Source: Phormidium tenue FACHB-886
GTDB lineage: Bacteria; Cyanobacteriota; Cyanobacteriia; Elainellales; Elainellaceae
Direction: 5' to 3'
Assembly: GCF_014764505.1 (NCBI RefSeq)
Contig: NZ_JACXWX010000028.1
Coordinates: 1-64,000, forward strand
DNA: 64,000 nucleotides
Positions 50,811 through 59,425 of this stretch are shown one piece after another. The stretch's first letter is position 1; each line of letters begins with the position of its first letter. The position numbers and the translations under genes are program-made. A model generated the notes under the pieces. The model saw nothing but the letters and a program-made list of their open reading frames with translations. It made no database searches and was not told the DNA's origin.

Positions 50811-51776
50811 TCAGCTCGCCACCGAACTAACTGTTTGATCCGATGGCAGTGCCGCTTTCAGGATGTGATAAGTGATCAAAAGCTGCGTCAGCGCCAGCGG
50901 ATAGCTCTGCAGCGTTTCGCCGGTTGTTCCGACCACCTTACCAATGTTTTGGTTTCCTTCAAGGCTGCAAAATTGCCCTAGATGGGGAACTTCTGAACAA
51001 AAAATGCGTTCGATTTGACGCACCTGTTCTTCGGTGGCGTGACCGTCAATCTCCAAAACGTCAACAGGTTTGCCCATATCGCGATCGAGTTCTAGCCGCA
51101 CGGCAGAGTCTTTGCCGCTCTCTTGTGGCTTCAGAATGCTAGTCAGATCTGGGTGTGGAATGGTGGGACGCAGCACCAGCCGAGCATTGAGCAGCAGATC
51201 GTTAGAGGCAGCATTGTCGCTAGGCGGGTAAAAGGTGACCACCATATCTGCCCACTGGCGCTGAGGACGGATATATGATTCTGAATCAGCCTCACGCTTA
51301 CGAATCTGCTCCACCACCTGTTCTTCGCTATAGCCGCGCTTGCGGGTATCTCGCTTGATCTTCCAGGTGTGGCGCAGCTCTTCCGGAGGGGCTAAATAAA
51401 CTCGCACGTCGTAGCTGTCTCGCATTCCACGCGTCGAGTAGCCCAGCAGCCCCTCTACAATCACAAACTTGCTGGGCTTAATGTACTCAGGAGGATCAAA
51501 TAAACCCGTGTTGTGGTTGTAGATAGGTTTAAGAATGGACTGCCCGGTGCGGAGCAGACTCAGGTGTTGCTGAATAATATCGAGATAGTTGCAGTCGGGG
51601 TGCAGTGCCGAAATACCCATCTCTGCTCGCTGCTGGCGATCATATTTGTGGTAATCGTCGGTGCAGATCACAGTGACGTCCTCTTCGCCCAGGATTTGCG
51701 CAATCCCCTTGGTCAAAGTAGTTTTACCAGCGGCGCTGTCTCCAACAATGCCAAGGACAATCGGACGGTTACTCAT
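50811..51776 (-). CDS. phosphoribulokinase-like protein (PRK/uridine kinase family)
   Basis: The 321-residue protein is a P-loop kinase: GDSAAGKTT at residues 12-20, VICTDDYHKYDR, IKPIYNHNTGLFDPPE and SKFVIVEGLLGY. It resembles phosphoribulokinase, but the P-loop lacks the cysteine of the redox-controlled Calvin-cycle enzyme (GDSGCGKST there); only one of that pair is present (Cys38). A C-terminal extension of about 100 residues (ILKPQESGKDSAVRLELD...) is also unlike the standard enzyme. It is probably a paralogue, with the Calvin-cycle PRK elsewhere. The start is firm: AGGAGG lies 5 bases before the ATG. DnaA-box sequences lie 250-350 bases upstream. Confidence 0.8.
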   Translation of the reverse strand: MSNRPIVLGIVGDSAAGKTTLTKGIAQILGEEDVTVICTDDYHKYDRQQRAEMGISALHPDCNYLDIIQQHLSLLRTGQSILKPIYNHNTGLFDPPEYIKPSKFVIVEGLLGYSTRGMRDSYDVRVYLAPPEELRHTWKIKRDTRKRGYSEEQVVEQIRKREADSESYIRPQRQWADMVVTFYPPSDNAASNDLLLNARLVLRPTIPHPDLTSILKPQESGKDSAVRLELDRDMGKPVDVLEIDGHATEEQVRQIERIFCSEVPHLGQFCSLEGNQNIGKVVGTTGETLQSYPLALTQLLITYHILKAALPSDQTVSSVAS

Positions 51777-51949
51777 ACTTCCTCCTGGGCGAGCGTGGCG
51801 ACTGAGAAGATGATTAAGAAATCAATAATTTTCCTATTTTAAGGGAATTGGGATCCCTCTATGATCGAGCCTATCATCAAGTTTTGTCAGGACTTGAAAT
51901 TTTGCACCCCTCCATCGCAAACGCTGCAGGCAGAAGCAATCTTATAATT

Positions 51950-52013
51950 CTTCAACGGGGTTTAGGCATGATGTAGATACACCTCCAAACATCATGCCTA
52001 AACCCTATTGAAG
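51950..52013. terminator. 25-bp hairpin next to DnaA boxes
   Basis: The arm CTTCAACGGGGTTTAGGCAT GATGT pairs with 51989-52013 with two mismatches around a 14-base loop. It lies beyond the stop of the coiled-coil gene on the minus strand and so may be its terminator, or a structural element of the neighbouring DnaA-box region. Confidence 0.5.
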
Positions 52014-52026
52014 TTAAGAGCTAAAG

Positions 52027-52122
52027 TTTTCCACAGTCTTTCCCCAGCGGGATAACATTTTCAGCCAGGCTGTGGAAAACTTCTCCCAAGTCTGTGGAAA
52101 ACGATAGGTAGGCTGTGGAAAA
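52027..52122. other. cluster of four perfect DnaA boxes (possible origin or DnaA-binding locus)
   Basis: The nonamer TTTTCCACA, the DnaA box of cyanobacteria, occurs at 52027-52035 and, as its complement TGTGGAAAA, at 52071-52079, 52093-52101 and 52114-52122. The last three are spaced 22 and 21 bases start to start, about two helical turns, which puts them on the same face. Four exact copies in 96 bases is far above chance. In cyanobacteria origins usually lie near dnaA or dnaN, and neither gene is in this window, so this may be a true origin, a DnaA-titration or reactivation site, or a DnaA-controlled promoter region for the PRK-like gene. Confidence 0.65.
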
Positions 52123-52137
52123 CTTTGAACGATGGCT

Positions 52138-52740
52138 CTATCGTCCCATTTGTCGCTTCAAATCTTCTAGATCTTCATCGGTTTCCCACTGGCGAAACTG
52201 GCGCTCTAGGGGATCGGCAGCTCCAGAAGAACCAATATTGTTATAGCCCCGGTTCCAGCCTGTGGTTTGCCACTGGCGTTCAGCCTGGGAGGCGCTAGCC
52301 GCAGCCCGAGCAGATTTAACCTGCACTTCAGCTTCTGCAACTTTGGTTTTAATTTCTTGCTTGCGGATCTGAATTTGGCGCTGAAGTTCGATCGCCTGCT
52401 TGATCCGCTCTTTGACCATATCCATCTGTCCCCAAAGCTGGTTGCCTTGGCGCAGCAGGGCTGCTTCTCGTTCCTCAGCGGGTTTTGCCAAGTCAAGCCG
52501 TTGAGCAGCTTTGGCTTTCTCAATTCGGACATGCCAGCGCTGCACCTCTTGGGCAGTCGCAAGAATTTCGTTTTGCAGTGTTTTTTCTTTGAGCCGCAGA
52601 TCACCCAGCAGGCGAATGGTTTCCTCTTCCTGTTCACGCAGCTTTTCTTCAAGGGCTTGCAGTTCCAGATGAGGATTATTGCGCATGAATTCATCCATCC
52701 GGGCTTCTAGAAAGCTGCTGAAATCTTCAAATACGCCCAT
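52138..52740 (-). CDS. TIGR04376-family coiled-coil protein
   Basis: The 200-residue protein starts MGVFEDFSSFLEARMDEFMRNN, typical of the cyanobacterial TIGR04376 family, and continues as a long coiled coil (about residues 25-145; LEEKLREQEEETIRLLGDLRLKEKTLQNEILATAQEV), with a disordered tail ending LERQFRQWETDEDLEDLKRQMGR. The overall plan resembles PspA/Vipp1-like membrane-associated proteins, but function is unknown. It is separated from the next minus-strand gene by about 65 bases. Confidence 0.82.
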   Translation of the reverse strand: MGVFEDFSSFLEARMDEFMRNNPHLELQALEEKLREQEEETIRLLGDLRLKEKTLQNEILATAQEVQRWHVRIEKAKAAQRLDLAKPAEEREAALLRQGNQLWGQMDMVKERIKQAIELQRQIQIRKQEIKTKVAEAEVQVKSARAAASASQAERQWQTTGWNRGYNNIGSSGAADPLERQFRQWETDEDLEDLKRQMGR

Positions 52741-52806
52741 GTGGCGGCTCCCGATTCGACTTGCCCTTTTATCGTAGCAACTGGGTTAGGTTCTACGGCA
52801 GTCTGT

Positions 52807-53886
52807 TTAAAACTTCTGACCCACGTAGATTGACCGCACCTCACCGTTGCGCCGCACAATCGCCTCCTGGTTTTGCACTGAAACCAGCGTCCAACCACTT
52901 GCACCGATCGCTGCCCCAATTTGAACACGCTGGGGCGTTCCGTCTATTTCAAATAACGCTGCCGAACGATCGCCTAGCTCCAAGACTCCAATCAAGACAT
53001 GGGTACTGGCAGCGGCAATATTGGGAGCAGCAGGGGCAGCAGGGGCAGCAGAAGCAGGAGCAGCAGGGGCAGCCGTTTGTGGAGGAGCCTGAGGCAGCAT
53101 TTGTGGCACTGCTGGAACGGGAGGGTTGAACGAGGTCGCCTGCGGAACAGGAATGTAAATCCGCTCTAATACTGTGGCTGGGCTGGAAGCAGGACTAGGC
53201 ACGGGAGAAGCTCCCGCAGCGGCAATTCGGGCTGTTTCTCGCTGCTGCTTGGCATCTCGCTCAATTCGATCGAGCGAGCGTCCCACATATTTTAGAAAGT
53301 CCTCAGTTTGCTTCTGCTGGAGATCGACTGGCTCAGCAGAAGCAACAGGAGAAGCTCCTGGAGTTTCCCCAATCGTGATCGGTAGCCGATCGCGGAAATA
53401 CCAGCCTAAACTACCTGCAGCTGCAAACGATACCAAAACCAGGCTTAGCAACAGTTTGTCGAACGATTGAGCTGGCTTGCTGGGTGCATTGTCTTCCTGA
53501 ACTTGTGCCATCAAATCTGTCAGGGCTGCCAGTTCTTCTTGGCTTTCTGCCTGCTCCAAGATAGAAGGACGAGGGGTTAGCCTGGGGGCAAGGATGAGGC
53601 TGGTAGCTTCGGGGAGAGGGTTTGACGGCGGGGTGATTTCCGGAGTGGGATGTGCCGCTGGCTCAGCTTCAGGCTTTCGCGCTTCAGGCTTTCGCTCAGA
53701 GAGATCCACACCGCGCTCTAGCATCCGCTCTACGTCCGTGAACAGCTCTTCCATCAAACGATCAGCAACGATTTCAAACGCTGCTTCACCCTGAGCAGGC
53801 TCTAGAGGAGTACCAGCGGAAGGAGATTGATCTTGAGACATAGCAGGAGCTTCTAGAACGGAACCGGGGGGGACGTGAGAAGACAT
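52807..53886 (-). CDS. membrane protein with PilP/GspC-like C-terminal domain
   Basis: The 359-residue protein has an acidic cytoplasmic N-terminus, one transmembrane helix (LLLSLVLVSFAAAGSLGWYF, about residues 145-164), a long Pro/Ala-rich region with repeated AAPAAPA, and a C-terminal beta domain (THVLIGVLELGDRSAALFEIDGTPQRVQIGAAIGASGWTLVSVQNQEAIVRRNGEVRSIYVGQKF) with the pattern of PilP and GspC homology domains. Such domains link inner-membrane parts of type II secretion or type IV pili to the secretin. No other pilus genes are near. An internal ATG (codon 16, MSQDQSPS) is a possible start. Confidence 0.72.
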   Translation of the reverse strand: MSSHVPPGSVLEAPAMSQDQSPSAGTPLEPAQGEAAFEIVADRLMEELFTDVERMLERGVDLSERKPEARKPEAEPAAHPTPEITPPSNPLPEATSLILAPRLTPRPSILEQAESQEELAALTDLMAQVQEDNAPSKPAQSFDKLLLSLVLVSFAAAGSLGWYFRDRLPITIGETPGASPVASAEPVDLQQKQTEDFLKYVGRSLDRIERDAKQQRETARIAAAGASPVPSPASSPATVLERIYIPVPQATSFNPPVPAVPQMLPQAPPQTAAPAAPASAAPAAPAAPNIAAASTHVLIGVLELGDRSAALFEIDGTPQRVQIGAAIGASGWTLVSVQNQEAIVRRNGEVRSIYVGQKF

Positions 53887-54535
53887 AGGCGATCAGCTGT
53901 ACACAAGGGAAAACTTAGGGCTGAATGATAGCACAGCTCTCTAAAATCGAATCGCCTCTCTAAAACGGATTGCTTTGATGATGCTTACTTCGGTGCAGTT
54001 TGAACTGAAATGCTGGATGCACCAATGCTTTAAGTCTGCCCTGGAGGTTCTTCAGATTAACCTGAGCCTCTTCCAACTTCAAGACTGACGTAAACTCTTC
54101 ATATCAATGGACTTTCAAATAGCAACATCCTACTTGCAGGGGATGCCTGAAAAAATTGGTTCAACCTAGAGATGGTTGCTTCCCCTAAACTCTCCTTTTC
54201 AGGGGGAGTTTGAAGCATTGGTTCCCCTTTTTCCATAGGCTTTGCCTCCTTCAAAATAGGGGAAGCAGCGCCTAAAACGTTAGAAGCAACTTCTTTAATA
54301 TCCTTTAAGACTCAGATCGTCAAAATTTGTAATGTAATCTGTGCAGGTAGGGTAGGTTTTGCTGGCAACATGCACCCCAAATACTTAAGCCTTGGTTCTA
54401 AAGAAATTTGTCATGCAAAGTTCATCTCTTAATAACAGCTTTGACAAACGCGGTTGATACTTTGATATCACAGGTGAATGAATGCTGCGGAGGGGTGGTT
54501 GCTAGCTACTCCTCCTTTTTCCGTTCTTGAGCAGT
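53887..54535. other. gene-free stretch of about 650 bases with nested palindrome
   Basis: No gene is seen. At 54178-54266 the exact 10-base arms GCTTCCCCTA/TAGGGGAAGC enclose a smaller inverted repeat (AAACTC-TCC.../...GGGAGTTT). The stretch also holds the putative terminator region of the ZIP gene (GGAGGGG...CTCCTCC near 54490-54517). Confidence 0.5.
54178..54266. repeat. nested inverted repeat
   Basis: Outer arms 54178-54187 and 54257-54266 match exactly; an inner stem lies at about 54185-54213. The layout of stem within stem is like a small palindromic element or a structured RNA. Confidence 0.45.
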
Positions 54536-55315
54536 TTAACTCAGCGTCACATCAAGAACCATCATTAAGACAAACCCTACAAGGATGCCGATTGTCCCCG
54601 CTTGCTCATAGCCTAGTCGGTTGGATTCTGGAATAATTTCATCACTAATAACAAACAGCATTGCTCCGGCTGCAAATCCCATGGCCACCGGCAAAATAGG
54701 CTGGGCGATCGACACCGCTCCCGCGCCAATTACACCGCCCAGTGGCTCAACCAAGCCTGTCAGTAGACTGATCACAATTGCCTGCCGCTTGCTGTACCGC
54801 TCGCTCACCAGCGACAGCGCCACCACCAACCCCTCTGGCACATTTTGCAACGCGATCCCGACTGCCAGCGCGATCCCGTTCGACACATTTTCGCCGCCAA
54901 ACCCCACACCCACAGCCAAGCCTTCTGGAAAGTTGTGCAGCGTAATCGCAATCACGAACAGCCAAACTCGCTTCAAATTTATTAATTCACTGCCTTCTCG
55001 CCCTTTGAAGAAATGTTCATGGGGAAAGTAGCGGTTGCTTAGCACCAGAAAAAGCGCGCCCAAGCCAATACCCAGCGAAACGATTGCCGCTGCATATAGC
55101 GTATTGTTGCTGGTGGAGGTTGCTGCTTCAATACCGGGAAGCACTAACGAGAAACTAGTTGCCGCTAGCATTACTCCTGCCCCAAAGCCCAGCAAAATTC
55201 CCTGCGTATGATCGGTGACTCGGCGAATAAACAAAACTGGAAGCGCACCGATGCCTGTAAATAGCCCAGCAATTGTGCTGCCAATTAAGCCAAGGTAGAG
55301 AGTGTCAGAGGGCAT
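54536..55315 (-). CDS. ZIP-family divalent metal transporter
   Basis: The 259-residue protein has eight hydrophobic segments and the two metal-binding helices of ZIP carriers, HNFPEGLAVGVGFGG and ALQNVPEGLVVALSL. The first has the canonical HNxPEG; the second has QNVPEG with Gln at the first position. A cytosolic loop contains a short HEH motif (FPHEHFFKGREGSE). It probably imports zinc or another divalent metal across the plasma membrane. cruG lies upstream on the same strand. Confidence 0.9.
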   Translation of the reverse strand: MPSDTLYLGLIGSTIAGLFTGIGALPVLFIRRVTDHTQGILLGFGAGVMLAATSFSLVLPGIEAATSTSNNTLYAAAIVSLGIGLGALFLVLSNRYFPHEHFFKGREGSELINLKRVWLFVIAITLHNFPEGLAVGVGFGGENVSNGIALAVGIALQNVPEGLVVALSLVSERYSKRQAIVISLLTGLVEPLGGVIGAGAVSIAQPILPVAMGFAAGAMLFVISDEIIPESNRLGYEQAGTIGILVGFVLMMVLDVTLS

Positions 55316-55386
55316 GGAGAGGTAAGAAATAAGAAGGAAGGGCTAGAACAGGCAATTTGGAACCTAGTGGAATATGAATGTTTGTC

Positions 55387-56580
55387 TTAGCTGTAGGTGC
55401 GTCCACGCCATTGAGTTGGAGTGGACAGGGTAGAGAGGAAGATGCGGTAGGTGGCGATCGGATCGGCGAACGGCGAGAGCCAGAAGCTCCAGCTGGCGCG
55501 GGCTTGTGTAAAGTCGTAGGAGGCAGCAATTGCCCATAATAGAGCAATCCGCATAGCTAGGAGTCCAACATTTAAGCCTAGCGCGACCCAAATGGGGGGA
55601 GAACTGTAGCCCAGTACAATGCAGGAAGCTAGCCCAACTGTAGCGAGTAGCGGCAATCCTTGCACAGCAATTAGAAAACTTAAATCGCCCCATTTTTGAC
55701 CGATCGACGAAGCATCTTTAAGATCGAGCGATCTGCCCCACTCACGCCAAGTTTCTGCCATCCCTTCATACATCCGCACTTTCAGCAGATTGGAGCCGTC
55801 CAGGAAAGCTACTTTCGCGCCTTGTTTGGCGGCATTCCGGGCAAGGGTAACATCGTCGCAAAAAGAGGCACGGGCGCTGGTATAGCCATTTAGCGCACTA
55901 AGCAGCGATCGCCTGCACAAAAAGCATTGACCGTTTGCCATGACACGATCGGCAGAGGCTCCGCTTCCGGCTGCACCAAACCGATAAATTAGCGTCATCA
56001 GCAGGGCAGGCTGAAGCCAAAATTCGCCTAGCTCTTTAAGGATGAAGCGGGGCGCTAGCGAAACGAGATCGTAGCCGTGCTGTTGGGCAGCGAGCAGCAG
56101 ACTTGCCACTAGTCCGGGCTGGGGATGGGTATCAGCATCAATGCCCAAAATCCATTCGCTGTCGGGAGAGCTGTACAGAAACCCCGTATGCAGTGCCCAA
56201 GGACGACCCACCCAGCCAATCGGCAGTGGTGGATCGGTGATGAGGCGGAAGCGAGGATCTTTCGCCTGTGCCGCTTTAACCAACTCTTGTGTGCCATCCT
56301 GCGATTGGCTATCCACGACGATCACTTCACGCACTTCGTAGCCTTGCCGACTCAATCCCTGTAAACAGGGTGTGATGCGCTGGGCTTCGTTTAGGGTAGG
56401 CACAACAATGCTGACCTGACCCAGCAAATCTGGAATTGCCGATCGCCTTACCAAGGGCGGAATGCGGCGAGGGGCTTGCAGCAGCCTAGACAGTAAGATT
56501 GCCACCGCTGGAAACTGGACTAGCAGCAGCAGTAAAGCGGCTGCACTAAGGGTCAGGTCAAGGGAAATGAAAGCTTGCAC
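55387..56580 (-). CDS. cruG: glycosyltransferase family 2, probable myxol 2'-O-glycosyltransferase CruG
   Basis: The 397-residue protein has an N-terminal membrane segment, a GT2 domain (VSIVVPTLNEAQRITPCLQGL, VDSQSQDGT, the metal-binding ILGIDADTHPQPG, and FCDDVTLARNAAKQG) and C-terminal membrane helices. Its neighbour cruF encodes the carotenoid 1'-hydratase of the same pathway, which supports CruG, the enzyme adding a sugar to myxol to make myxoxanthophyll. Without cruF it would only be called a membrane GT2. Confidence 0.83.
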   Translation of the reverse strand: MQAFISLDLTLSAAALLLLLVQFPAVAILLSRLLQAPRRIPPLVRRSAIPDLLGQVSIVVPTLNEAQRITPCLQGLSRQGYEVREVIVVDSQSQDGTQELVKAAQAKDPRFRLITDPPLPIGWVGRPWALHTGFLYSSPDSEWILGIDADTHPQPGLVASLLLAAQQHGYDLVSLAPRFILKELGEFWLQPALLMTLIYRFGAAGSGASADRVMANGQCFLCRRSLLSALNGYTSARASFCDDVTLARNAAKQGAKVAFLDGSNLLKVRMYEGMAETWREWGRSLDLKDASSIGQKWGDLSFLIAVQGLPLLATVGLASCIVLGYSSPPIWVALGLNVGLLAMRIALLWAIAASYDFTQARASWSFWLSPFADPIATYRIFLSTLSTPTQWRGRTYS

Positions 56581-56602
56581 AGGATTTTTAGTAGACTCCT
56601 TG

Positions 56603-56639
56603 AAAAAGTCGCTTTCCGCTAGGCAGAAAACGACTTTTT
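56603..56639. terminator. hairpin between cruF and cruG
   Basis: AAAAAGTCG and CGACTTTTT flank an inner stem (about CTTTCCGC/GCAGAAAA, imperfect). It follows the cruF stop on the minus strand and precedes cruG, so it may limit read-through between the two genes. Confidence 0.6.
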
Positions 56640-56706
56640 GTAGTTTCAGTTAAGCACGTTTGCGGAGCAGAACGCCGTCAAACTCCTCTCTAACTCGAAC
56701 AAGCTT

Positions 56707-57633
56707 CTAGTCAGTTTGAACTGCAATTGAGGCGATCGGCGCAACGGGGAGAGCAGCGTCAGCAGCCTCCACCGCCTCCGCAAGACTAGCGGGCTGTTCC
56801 ATTTCTGCGCGAGCAGACTGCCAGCACATCACAGCAGGCAGTACGCCCACCAATAGCCCTAGCCCGATCGGCACCCAAAAACCTGCCGCCATACTCATGA
56901 CCATGGCAAAACTAAAGTTACCTAGGTAAACGACTAGCGGCAGGTTTAGATCAGCGATTCTCACTGAGATCGTCTGTCTGCGCCACAGCACTGCCGCTAC
57001 AGTCATAAAGACAATGCCTGTACCCATCCAGCCTGCAAAATTCTGGTAGGGCATGCCAAAGAAGGCACCGGGCTGATGCCAATACCAAAAGGGTAGGGAC
57101 GTTTGGCTCATAGCAGGATCTAGAACAAAATCCCAAGAGGTCAGCAGCAGCGCACCCAGCATAATCGCGCCAACATGCCCCAGCGCACCCAGCTTTCCGC
57201 CCCTGCTCAAGCCCATCCGCGCCAAGAGATAAGACGAGAGCCCCAGGTAAAACCAGGAGAGCGGGATGGTGAAAGGCACTAAGCCGCTGATCTTGTAGCC
57301 TAAACCACTGAGATAGCTATAATCTCCAAATGGAAAGCCGGTGCTGGTTCCCAGAAGCTCACTGCTGAGAGAAATGCCCACTGACGGAATCAAAAATGCC
57401 AGCCAATTGCGTAACCCCAGCGTGCGGTAGGCGTAGAGCGCTACGGCGATCGTTCCTAGCAGAATGTATACTACCCCACCGCCCGCCATACTCCAGCGAA
57501 ACATTGTTTGCCCTGCGGGCAACAGGGCTAAAACCTCTGGGTGGGGCATGACCAGCAGCAAGCCTGCCAGCCCAAATGCCATAGACACCAAATGCCCCCA
57601 CAAGCAAAAGCGCTCAATCCTCATCAGCATCAC
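56707..57633 (-). CDS. cruF: carotenoid 1'-hydratase CruF
   Basis: CruF hydrates the psi end of gamma-carotene-type carotenoids, the entry to myxoxanthophyll. The 308-residue membrane protein has seven or eight hydrophobic segments and the family features SSELLGTSTGFPFGDYSY, SWFYLGLSSYLLAR, TSWDFVLDPAMS and PFWYWHQPGAFFGMPYQNFAGW, with conserved acidic and His residues likely at the active site. cruG follows after about 125 bases with a hairpin between. A second methionine follows the first (MMLMR). Confidence 0.9.
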   Translation of the reverse strand: MMLMRIERFCLWGHLVSMAFGLAGLLLVMPHPEVLALLPAGQTMFRWSMAGGGVVYILLGTIAVALYAYRTLGLRNWLAFLIPSVGISLSSELLGTSTGFPFGDYSYLSGLGYKISGLVPFTIPLSWFYLGLSSYLLARMGLSRGGKLGALGHVGAIMLGALLLTSWDFVLDPAMSQTSLPFWYWHQPGAFFGMPYQNFAGWMGTGIVFMTVAAVLWRRQTISVRIADLNLPLVVYLGNFSFAMVMSMAAGFWVPIGLGLLVGVLPAVMCWQSARAEMEQPASLAEAVEAADAALPVAPIASIAVQTD

Positions 57634-57958
57634 AAACTCCAGCTCGAATCAGAACGTAACATTCCCCCAGAAGAGAGACTGTCTTAAACGTGACTATTTT
57701 TGACTAAATTGTTTCGACAAGCATAAGACAATACTCCTAAAAGCAATTGCCTCAGCTTAAGCCCTAGTTCAAAGTCGCCTATTAGAAATTAAAATGAGTT
57801 TTTGAAGTTTTGTAAAGTCTCACCTTAAGACTTTAGCGTACTGCAAACCACTAGGATTTGTAAATTCCTATCCTCGCTGGCACGATCGCCATTAGCAACT
57901 ACCTATGGCTTTTGAGCAGTAAAGAAGCGTTGTTCAGGTAGTCTGCCTTCTTAAAACC
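57634..57958. other. AT-rich spacer without genes
   Basis: These 325 bases between the cyclase stop and the cruF start (both minus strand) show no reading frame, RNA or clear hairpin. They must contain the cruF promoter on the minus strand. Confidence 0.4.
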
Positions 57959-59425
57959 TTACTTTCTCCCGCGTAGCCAATAGGTCTTCATTTCACCAAT
58001 TCCACGTATAGAAAGGGTTCCACGTTCTTCCAGATAATACTTTCCTTGCAGACGCTCGTAAGTTGCTGGAGCAACTTGAATACAGCCTGGTTCGCCCTGA
58101 GATTCCATGCGCGATGCGAGATTCACAGTATCCCCCCAGAGGTCATAAGAAAACTTTTTAGTGCCAATCACGCCTGCAACCACTGCCCCCGTATTAATAC
58201 CGATACGGAGCTGAAAGGGTTCGCCAAGCTGAGAGCGGAATTGGGAAACTGCTTTCAGCATGGCAAGCGCCATCTCTGCGACCGCCTCGACATGGTTAGG
58301 GCGGGGATGGGGCAATCCGGCAGCTGCCATATATTCGTCCCCAATGGTTTTGATTTTTTCTAATCCATACTGTTCAGCAAGCTGATCAAAGGTCGAAAAA
58401 ATTTGGTTAAGAGATTCCACTAGCTGTTTGGGCAGGACTCGCATAGAGAAGGGCGTGAACCCAACCAAGTCAGCAAACAGCACAGTCACATCTGAGAAGC
58501 TATCGGCGATCGTGCCGGGCTTGCGCTTGAGGCGTTCGGAGATTGACTGGGGCAGGATGCTGAGCAACAAACGCTCAGTTTCTTGGCGTTGGTGGCGTAG
58601 CTCAGCTTCAGTTTGACGGCGCTCGGTGATGTCTTGCACTGTGCCTTCGTAGTACTGAATCTGCTCGTTTTGTTTGACAACGCGTACATTTTCTGAAATC
58701 CAGATCAGGCTGCCGTCTTGGCGATAAATCTGTGACTCAAAATCTGCAACTTCAGCGTAGCGACGCAGGTAGGCGTTGAGTTCTTCCCACCGACCGGGAC
58801 GCACATACCGACTGCGCACATTCGTGACAGTCGCCATCAGCTCGGAGGGTGAATCGAAGCCATAAATTCTCGCTAGAGCAGGATTGGCACTGAGGTAGCG
58901 ACCCTCTGGGGTCACTTGAAAGATCCCTTCTAAACAGTTCTCGAAAATGCTGCGATATTTGTCTTCAGCTTTTTGGCGCTCGGCAATTTCGTGCTGGAGA
59001 CGATCGTTTTGTAGCTGTAGTGCCTGTCGCAGGCGCAGCAAGGTGAGATGAGTCTCAACTCGCGCCAGCACTTCAGCAAGCTGGAAGGGTTTGGTTACGT
59101 AGTCTACACCGCCCGCTGCAAAAGCTTTGATTTTGTCTAGCACTTCGTCTAGGGCGCTGATGAAAATGATGGGGATATCTTGAGTTTGGCTGCTGGTTTT
59201 GATCTGTTTACAAATGCTGTAGCCATCCATCTCAGGCATACAGATATCCATCAAAATTAGCTCCGGCGGGGCCTGGGCGATCGCCTCGAGAGCAAGTTGC
59301 CCATTGCGGGCAGTCCGGACGCTGTAGCCTTTTTGGGTGAGCAGGCGCGACAGCAGCACTAAGTTGCTTGGCGCATCATCTACGATGAGGATGCTACCTC
59401 GGCTGGTAGGAAGTTCTTCAGTCAT
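57959..59425 (-). CDS. REC-PAS-adenylate cyclase signalling protein
   Basis: The 488-residue cytoplasmic protein has a response-regulator receiver domain (residues 8-125, phosphoacceptor Asp60 in LILMDICMPEMDG), a coiled linker, a PAS/PAC domain (about 150-270) and a class III cyclase domain (about 310-488). The cyclase keeps metal ligands Asp319 and Asp363, substrate-choosing Lys359 and Asp428 (adenine type, as KTIGD and YDLWGD), and transition-state Asn435 and Arg439. It should make cAMP upon phosphorylation. No partner kinase is adjacent. In cyanobacteria such cyclases govern motility and light or carbon responses. Confidence 0.92.
   Translation of the reverse strand: MTEELPTSRGSILIVDDAPSNLVLLSRLLTQKGYSVRTARNGQLALEAIAQAPPELILMDICMPEMDGYSICKQIKTSSQTQDIPIIFISALDEVLDKIKAFAAGGVDYVTKPFQLAEVLARVETHLTLLRLRQALQLQNDRLQHEIAERQKAEDKYRSIFENCLEGIFQVTPEGRYLSANPALARIYGFDSPSELMATVTNVRSRYVRPGRWEELNAYLRRYAEVADFESQIYRQDGSLIWISENVRVVKQNEQIQYYEGTVQDITERRQTEAELRHQRQETERLLLSILPQSISERLKRKPGTIADSFSDVTVLFADLVGFTPFSMRVLPKQLVESLNQIFSTFDQLAEQYGLEKIKTIGDEYMAAAGLPHPRPNHVEAVAEMALAMLKAVSQFRSQLGEPFQLRIGINTGAVVAGVIGTKKFSYDLWGDTVNLASRMESQGEPGCIQVAPATYERLQGKYYLEERGTLSIRGIGEMKTYWLRGRK

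Larger units (their letters stand above)
51777..52137. other. spacer with palindrome and DnaA-box cluster
   Basis: This 361-base spacer separates two minus-strand genes and holds a long imperfect hairpin (51950-52013) followed by four exact copies of the DnaA-box nonamer (52027-52122). No coding potential was seen. Confidence 0.6.
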
